Below are positions 58,658 to 64,000 of a stretch of 64,000 bases of DNA, piece by piece. Every line of letters begins with the position of its first letter. The first letter of the stretch is position 1. Both the position numbers and the translations under genes were made by a program. Origin of the DNA: Immersiella caudata (lineage: Eukaryota > Ascomycota > Sordariomycetes > Sordariales > Lasiosphaeriaceae); NCBI GenBank assembly GCA_030512335.1, contig JAULSU010000002.1, forward strand, positions 3,720,001-3,784,000. The letters run 5' to 3'. Under the pieces are notes generated by a model. The model was not told the DNA's origin. It did not search any database and saw only the letters and a program-made list of their open reading frames with translations.

Positions 58658-58772
58658 AGCCCATATAGGATTTAAACCTACGACCTCTTGTTAAAGCAAC
58701 CCTTATAAATAAGCCTGGATTATTTATAAAGGATGACTTAGAATAAGCGCGTTAGCTACTGTGCTAACGGAT
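58658..58772 (-). other. tRNA-like sequence, decayed copy (element A)
   Basis: On the minus strand it has the same layout as the better copy at 60511: D-arm-like box A, an internal hairpin, and a B-box reading GGTTTAAATCC (two transitions from the consensus GGTTCGAATCC). It lies antisense to pol, just after the chromodomain. Confidence 0.6.
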
Positions 58773-59296
58773 TATTTTATTATTAGAACTTACCTTTATT
58801 ACTATAACCCTTAGCCCCGGTAACCGGCCTACCTTCCCCAGAATAGATCTGTACAACTGTCAACACCAAACTAAATTAAAGGAAGTGACAACCTACCTTA
58901 AAAAGTGGTTACCACTAGTAGCGGTAACCCTATAGCTATGTCGCCATTTAAAAAGGCACCCCAGTCGAACGACTCGACTATTACCTCCAGGGAGAAACCA
59001 GTCCACACCTCTTTAACCTCTAAGGACTAAATCACTTTTAGATCTTTACTAAATATAATATAAGCCTTATTGTTAATCACCTTTAGTTATCACTTAAGTT
59101 GTTACACCTTAGAAAAAGCAGTGGTAAAAGACCTTTAAATAGCAGTTATTTCGTTTAACACCTTGCTTTAGGCCTTATCTAATTTCTCCTTTTAAGAAAT
59201 CAGTTTCTGCTAAAAATCCGCACTGTTCTTAAAAGTGTTACAGTAAACGTTTACAGATCGACAGGCGGAGCAGGAATCGGAGTCAGATAATGTAAG

Positions 59297-59782
59297 TGTT
59301 ACGACCTCAGGCCTGTCGACAGACAGTCGGCAGGGTCGCTAGATAGGTTGGGTGGACAGAGAGGAGTAGTACAGGGGCAAGTCCTTACAGACAAGGGTTC
59401 ACTGGTCAATAATAGTCATATATCTCTATAAGACAGAATAACACTCTAAGTGTTAGTGCAGTAGGATATAATCGAATATGGTTCAATTAATAAGCAAATA
59501 CTTACGTGAGGAATAAAAGGTTCCTCACACCATCGTAGGTACGATAATAGCTATCTATACTAACTAATAAAGATGTAACTTATACCTCTGCTCTGTTACT
59601 TAGTACTTCTTAGGGCAAAGCGACAAAACAGGTGCTTTATCAGCTCTCAATATTCTATACAAAGCGCACCGAGCTTCCAGAGCAGGCAGTGTGGGGTTCC
59701 CCCACACTGTATTTAATACAGTGGCGCCTGCGGGGACACGTCAGCCCGTTCCGGCCACAAAAGTGGCCCGCAGGTCGTCACA
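59297..59782 (-). mobile_element. 3' LTR of element B (486 bp)
   Basis: On the minus strand it begins TGTGACGACC at 59782 and ends GGTCGTAACA at 59297. It is preceded, in element orientation, by a purine-rich tract. The flanks (GTAAG left, CAATT right) differ, which excludes a solo LTR and fits a terminal LTR of a larger element. Confidence 0.85.
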
Positions 59783-59812
59783 CAATTCCCCCTCTTCTTA
59801 CTTCTTTTTCCA
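59783..59812 (-). promoter_or_regulatory. Polypurine tract of element B
   Basis: On the minus strand the 30 bases before the LTR are almost all purines (core AAGAAGAGGGGGAA). This is the usual primer site for plus-strand DNA synthesis and fixes which LTR is the 3' one. Confidence 0.8.
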
Positions 59813-59831
59813 TAAAAAATACCGTAGGTAA

Positions 59832-60290
59832 TTTTCCTCCTACAACACCGCCATCATACCTGCTAATACGATTAAGAAACAACAAAGGAAACCTCGTCTT
59901 CTATCTACCAAGCGCCGCCGCGAAACCGTTCTTTTTATCCATACGTTCGGTATCGTCATACCCGTTCGCTACTCGCGTTACAAGACCCTTAACCTCGAAT
60001 ACAAGGTGGCCAGCAAAAGCGAGTCCTGCAGGAATTACTTAAGTGCTGTTTCTTCGTCTTACAACGTACATAGGAATAATCCGTCAATACTACAGGTGGT
60101 TTTTAAAAAGAAGAAGCGTTTAAATAAGGAAAAAAGGGAGACCCTGTCGAAGCTCCTCCGTCTAAAGGCACAGTCGCGGGCTCTTAAAGCTCGCGCCGAT
60201 AAGCTCTTTAGTCACAAGATCGAGATTCTCAAGGAGGAGGATCGCCAGGCTCGTCTTTCCCAGTCGGGCAGCACTCCAGTTATTCCTTAG
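59832..60290 (+). other. Open frame antisense to element B, coiled-coil-like
   Basis: The plus frame is open for about 152 codons after a TAA near 59,829, with an internal start codon (GTG type) at 60006. It encodes a basic N-terminal stretch (STKRRRETVLF) and a Lys/Leu/Ala-rich probable coiled coil (NKEKRETLSKLLRLKAQSRA). A homologous but stop-ridden sequence lies in element A at about 58,850-59,290 in the matching position. It may be a second element gene on the opposite strand or a captured transposase tail. Function unknown. Confidence 0.4.
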
Positions 60291-60510
60291 GGCAACGCTT
60301 CCAAGGCCCAGTTCGACTAGGGGGGCTTCCTAATTAGTGACACGACTGCGGGGTCGCCGCAACCGGCGACAACCGCTTCCTAAGGTAGGTTGTCGCTTCT
60401 TTTAGCTTCGGTCCGGTATTAACAGTCGTTCAGATCCATTCTGGGGAAAGTAATCCAGCTACCAGGGCTAAGGGTTATGGTAACAAAGGTGAGTTTCAAC
60501 AATAAAATGG

Positions 60511-60627
60511 TCCGTTAACGCAGTGGTCAACGCACTTACTCTAGGTCATCTTTTGTGAATAATCGCGGTTTATTCACGAAAGATTACCCTCAGCGAGAGG
60601 TCGTGGGTTCGAATCCCACATAGGCTA
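60511..60627 (+). other. tRNA-like sequence with intact B box (element B)
   Basis: Contains an A-box-like TAACGCAGTGG (60516-60526) and a perfect B box GGTTCGAATCC (60606-60616) within a good T-arm. Between them is an insert with a 14-bp hairpin (TCTTTTGTGAATAA against TTATTCACGAAAGA). The 5' end (TCCGTTA) does not pair with the 3' end (AGGCTAC), so there is no acceptor stem and it is not called a functional tRNA. It is antisense to pol. Confidence 0.65.
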
Positions 60628-63600
60628 CTACCTTCAACTTGCTGTTTCACCCATCAGGTGAAGCCGCATGTTGAACGGTTTTTTGCATGGCTAACAGTGC
60701 TATCATAGTGCCCTTCGCGCCATGGTCCTCTGGGGGTGGCGTCTTTTTGCTGGTTGTGGTCAATCTGGATTTTCACGGTGGAATTTCTCGATTAATTCAG
60801 GGCAAGAGAGATTATTAACTAGCTCCTAAGAGTTTAACTCGGGGCCGTAATTTAGCCATCTGATAAGATAATAAAGTTTACCTTTACGATATTATGAATC
60901 CAGGATTTTTTCGACATCGAAATCTTCTTCGTCGGCGTGTACTTCGATCTTCTTCTTAAACGGGACGTTCCTTAATGTTGGCTTGAGGAGGGAAACGTGA
61001 AAAACCTTAATCTGTACTTTTATAAAGGTGGGTAGGTCGAGTTTGTAATTAAAGGTAGCGATCTTCCTTTTAACAAGGAACAGTCCAAGTTTCTTAAAGT
61101 CAAGTTTACAGCTTGGCCATTAGGTGTGCAAATTTCGCAAAAAAAGGTAGACTGGGTCTCCCTCCTGGAGAGTCAATCCCTTGGCTCTTTTATTATCGTA
61201 ATATCCCTTCATTCGTTCGCGGGTAAATTCGAGTTCAGCCCTTAGGTGGTCGTGTAGCTCCTGAAGCCGGTCAGCTCGGACAGCGGCCCGGGGCGCATTT
61301 GTAGGTGGCCCCCTGCGGAGCTCCAGTTCCCGGCCAAAAAGTGTAAAGAATGGGGAGATCTTAGTTAACTTGACGATAGTGGTATTATAGGCTATCTGTG
61401 CTATTAGTAATAGCTTAAGCCAGTTATCTTATTTGAAGTTAACAAACGCTTGGAGGTATGTTTTAAAGGTCTGATTCAGGCGCTCTGTTTATCCGTCAGT
61501 CTAGGGGTAAAAAGCTGTTAACAGCTTACTTTTTACACCTATTTGTTACATTAATCCTTGCCAGAACTTAGAGATAAACAGCTTATCTTGATCGGAAACG
61601 ATATTATTAGGCTAAAGGTATTAGGAGATAATATACCGCTTAAAAAGGTAAGTAAGTTATTCGGCTATTATTTGTGTTAAATATAATAAGAAATATACCT
61701 ATTTTATCAGTCTATCGATAATTACCTAAATAGAGTTGTAGCTGACGTTTGTTGTTAGGTCCTTAGAGTCGGGGATCCCAGTGATAAAGTCTATTGAAAC
61801 AGAACTCCATGGTACGCGGGGGGTTAGAAGTGGTTTAAAAAGCCTGTAAGGCTTATATCTACGTGTTTTCATTCGGTTACAGATATTACAGTTATTAATA
61901 ACCTCTTCCACTAACTTTTTCATTCCTAGGAAGGCGTATCTTTATTATACTTGTAAAAACGTTTTCACTCTTCCCATATATCCTTTAATTCTTACTCCGT
62001 GTATTTATTAAATATACTTCTTCCACTTCAAAGGTGTGTAAATATAAGGTTTCCCTTTATAAAAAAGGAGATCACTTAATCAGGGTCCTCCTTTTATTTC
62101 TTTTAATAATTCGTTAGCTTTCTCACAGTCTGGGCAAAGTCCTTTAACTTAACAGGAGGTACCACAGTACCCGGGGAAGTCCTACCTCTTTACCTAATAA
62201 TTGTCTTATTACCATTTAACACAGTATTCTTAACAGGAGTTAGTAAAGAGTTAAATACTATCGTTAACTTCCCAGTCTAGGTATTAGTTTATAAAAACCT
62301 ATACCTCTTCTAGCATCCAGTTATTTAAGATTTACAGTATATATTCCAGGGTTTTATCAACTGCTAAAATAAATATTATAACTAATTTAAGGTCTTTAGC
62401 GTTCTCCTGGTGGTTATAGCGACGGCTAAAGGCGTTAGCCCTTCCGTTTTCCGTTCCTTTAACGTGGTGGATCTTAAAATAAAATGGTGCTATTAACTTA
62501 GCCTATCTTATTTACCGGGGACTAAGTTTCTTCGTTAGGAAATAGTGTAAGTTATTATAGTCGGATAGGACCTTAACTGGTTCCTCTGTGCCACTAAGGT
62601 AAGGAGCCTATTCCGTGAAACACCAGATAATAACTATTAATTCCTCATCGTGGATAGGGTATCTTAGTGCTGGCCTATAAATCCCTTTTAAAAGGAAAGC
62701 CATAGGGTGTTAGAGTCCGTCGTCACCTATTTAGCTTAACACTCCTCTATAAGCGTAGTTAGAGGCGTCGGTCTTGACTTGGAAAGGTTTTAAAAAGTCG
62801 GGAAATGTTAACACTAGTGTAATAGTAAAGGCGTGTTTTAATTTATCAAACGTCTTTTAATATCGTTTAATTTATATAAATAGCTTCCCTTCACCTGTAA
62901 GTTTATAAAGCGGTTTAATAACCTTAGCAAAGTGTCGTATAAACCGTTAATAGAAGTTTGTAAAGCTAATAAAGGCTTAAACTCCTGTTTATGAAATAGG
63001 TGTTGGCCAGTTTGTAACGGCCTTGACCTTTAACTTCTGCATTTTTATCCTTCCGGGTGAGATTTTAAATCCTAGGAAATCGAGTTCCTGGACGTGGAAT
63101 TAGCTTTTATTAGGGTTTACCGTTAAGTTAGCCTTTTCCAGGGTGGAGAGGACGAGATAAATATACTTACGATATTTTTTATCTTCTTTTAAGTAAATAA
63201 GGATATTATTAAAGTAAACAAATATAAACTTATCGATAAAGGGGCGGAGAACGTGGTTGATTATGCTTTAGTATATTACAGGGGTATTAATAAGCTTAAA
63301 AGGTATCACCCGATATTTATAATAGCCCAGGTGTGTTTAGAATACGGTTTTCCACTTGTCTTTTATAGCGATTTGTTTATAACTGAACGTATTTAAAGAA
63401 TTGAATAAGGAGAACTGATCTACCCTGGTGATCCTTTCTTTAAACTTATTAATTAAGGGTAATGGGTATTGATTCTTAATAATAACTTCGTTTAACAAAC
63501 GGTAATCGATTACTATACATAGTTTACCGTCCTTTTTAGGTATAAATAATACTAGGTAACCTACTAGTAACTGGGATTTTTAAATAAATCCTAGGGTAAG

Positions 63601-64000
63601 GTTTTCTTCGATATACTCCTAGAGGGCCTCGGCTTACTAAGGGTTAAGATAATATATTAGGAAAGATTTTAACTAAACCCCTGGCTTCAGTTTAATCTTA
63701 TAATTAAAGGGTCCGTGGTCTGGTAAGTGTAACAGCTTCTCTCTAAACACTAAATACTTCCGGTATTCCTTTAGAACCTTAGACAGGTTATCCAGAGCCT
63801 GTTATTACGGCTAGATATCTTATTATCCTACCGTCTTCCTTAGTGGTTGTCGACGTAACTGCACCTTTTAGTCATCACCAGATTTGTAACCTAAGTCGTG
63901 CGGATCGTCCGTCTTATAAAACCGTATCTACAGTGGGGATAGTTTATTAACCTCAGCGTTCTTCGGGTCGTCCTCAGCGGGTACGCTATCTGGTTTAGCA

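Larger units (their letters stand above)
50985..59296 (+). mobile_element. Ty3/Gypsy chromodomain retrotransposon A, RIP-inactivated, interrupted at its 3' end
   Basis: Order on the plus strand: 5' LTR (50985-51474), gag (about 51,500-52,540) with the zinc knuckle at 52469-52512, a foreign insertion, protease region (about 54,870-55,240), reverse transcriptase (about 55,700-56,190), RNase H (about 56,490-56,870), integrase (zinc part near 57,330-57,420, core 57,480-57,970) and a chromodomain (58,350-58,560). A tRNA-like sequence follows. Element B's LTR starts at 59,297 before A's own 3' LTR is reached. The reverse-transcriptase box reads YLND instead of YxDD, and many TAA/TAG codons are present. 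The coding order is that of Metaviridae chromoviruses. Confidence 0.88.
59297..64000 (-). mobile_element. Ty3/Gypsy chromodomain retrotransposon B, minus strand, 5' end beyond window
   Basis: Homologous to element A and in the opposite orientation. From right to left: protease end (near 64,000), reverse transcriptase (about 63,600-63,110), RNase H (62,850-62,420), integrase (61,990-61,500, with an open stretch at 61923-61726 encoding KKLVEEVINNCNICNRMKTR, both Cys kept), chromodomain (60,990-60,760), tRNA-like region, a polypurine tract and the 3' LTR. The YxDD box near 63,205-63,216 reads YFNN, so both catalytic Asp are lost. The element appears inserted into the 3' region of element A. Confidence 0.85.

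Noticed and set aside
50985..59782. The inverted LTR-like copies at 50985 and 59297 taken as terminal inverted repeats of one large DNA transposon
   Set aside because: Each copy has TG...CA LTR ends, related solo copies show 5-bp duplications, Gypsy pol lies inside, and a polypurine tract marks the second copy as the 3' LTR of a different, opposite element.
60511..60627. A functional tRNA gene
   Set aside because: The T-arm and B box are good, but the 5' and 3' ends cannot form an acceptor stem and the insert between the arms is too large and structured for a normal intron.

Overview
The window comes from a filamentous ascomycete (Pezizomycotina). Genes are intron-rich, with 45-75 nt introns carrying GT/AG borders and CTAAC-type branch points. 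Conserved proteins such as Cse1, Vps1, Gid7/WDR26 and Grx5 read cleanly once spliced. A member of the Sordariomycetes is the likeliest source, from the style of the proteins; this is an inference and no species is assigned.

Bases 1-39,000 are a GC-rich housekeeping block. In order: tuberin/TSC2 (minus, 3' end off the window), divergent CSE1, an S10 serine carboxypeptidase, a PH-domain protein (minus), a 6.8 kb stretch without recognisable genes, an NDR-family kinase (minus), the WDR26/Gid7 subunit of the GID E3 ligase, dynamin-like Vps1, a peroxisomal alpha-methylacyl-CoA racemase (minus), a frameshifted short-chain dehydrogenase (minus), mitochondrial glutaredoxin Grx5 and a gamma-glutamyltransferase (minus). 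These genes do not form a pathway cluster. Exon structures were worked out by hand and give lengths divisible by three, except where noted.

Bases from about 39,000 to 64,000 are a sharply different, AT-rich compartment. Its coding sequences are recognisable but riddled with TAA/TAG codons, as expected from repeat-induced point mutation (RIP). It holds two ruined NLR-like (STAND) genes: one minus, alpha/beta hydrolase - NTPase - about eleven 126-bp TPR units; one plus, NTPase - TPR. It also holds an extra hydrolase domain, a Tc1/mariner transposase relic, an unidentified decayed ORF, two solo LTRs with exact 5-bp target duplications, a MITE-like element, and two chromodomain-type Ty3/Gypsy retrotransposons in opposite orientation. 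Element B (minus) appears to be inserted into the 3' part of element A (plus), and element A into the second NLR gene.

The most interesting items are: a 24-base C tract in the first exon of the PH-domain gene that sets its reading frame one base out; the missing ATG of WDR26; two GC-AG introns and a 19-nt microexon; a strong hairpin inside a gamma-glutamyltransferase intron; the NLR/transposon nest with its fresh-looking MITE; and a tRNA-like sequence built into the 3' region of both Gypsy copies, antisense to pol.
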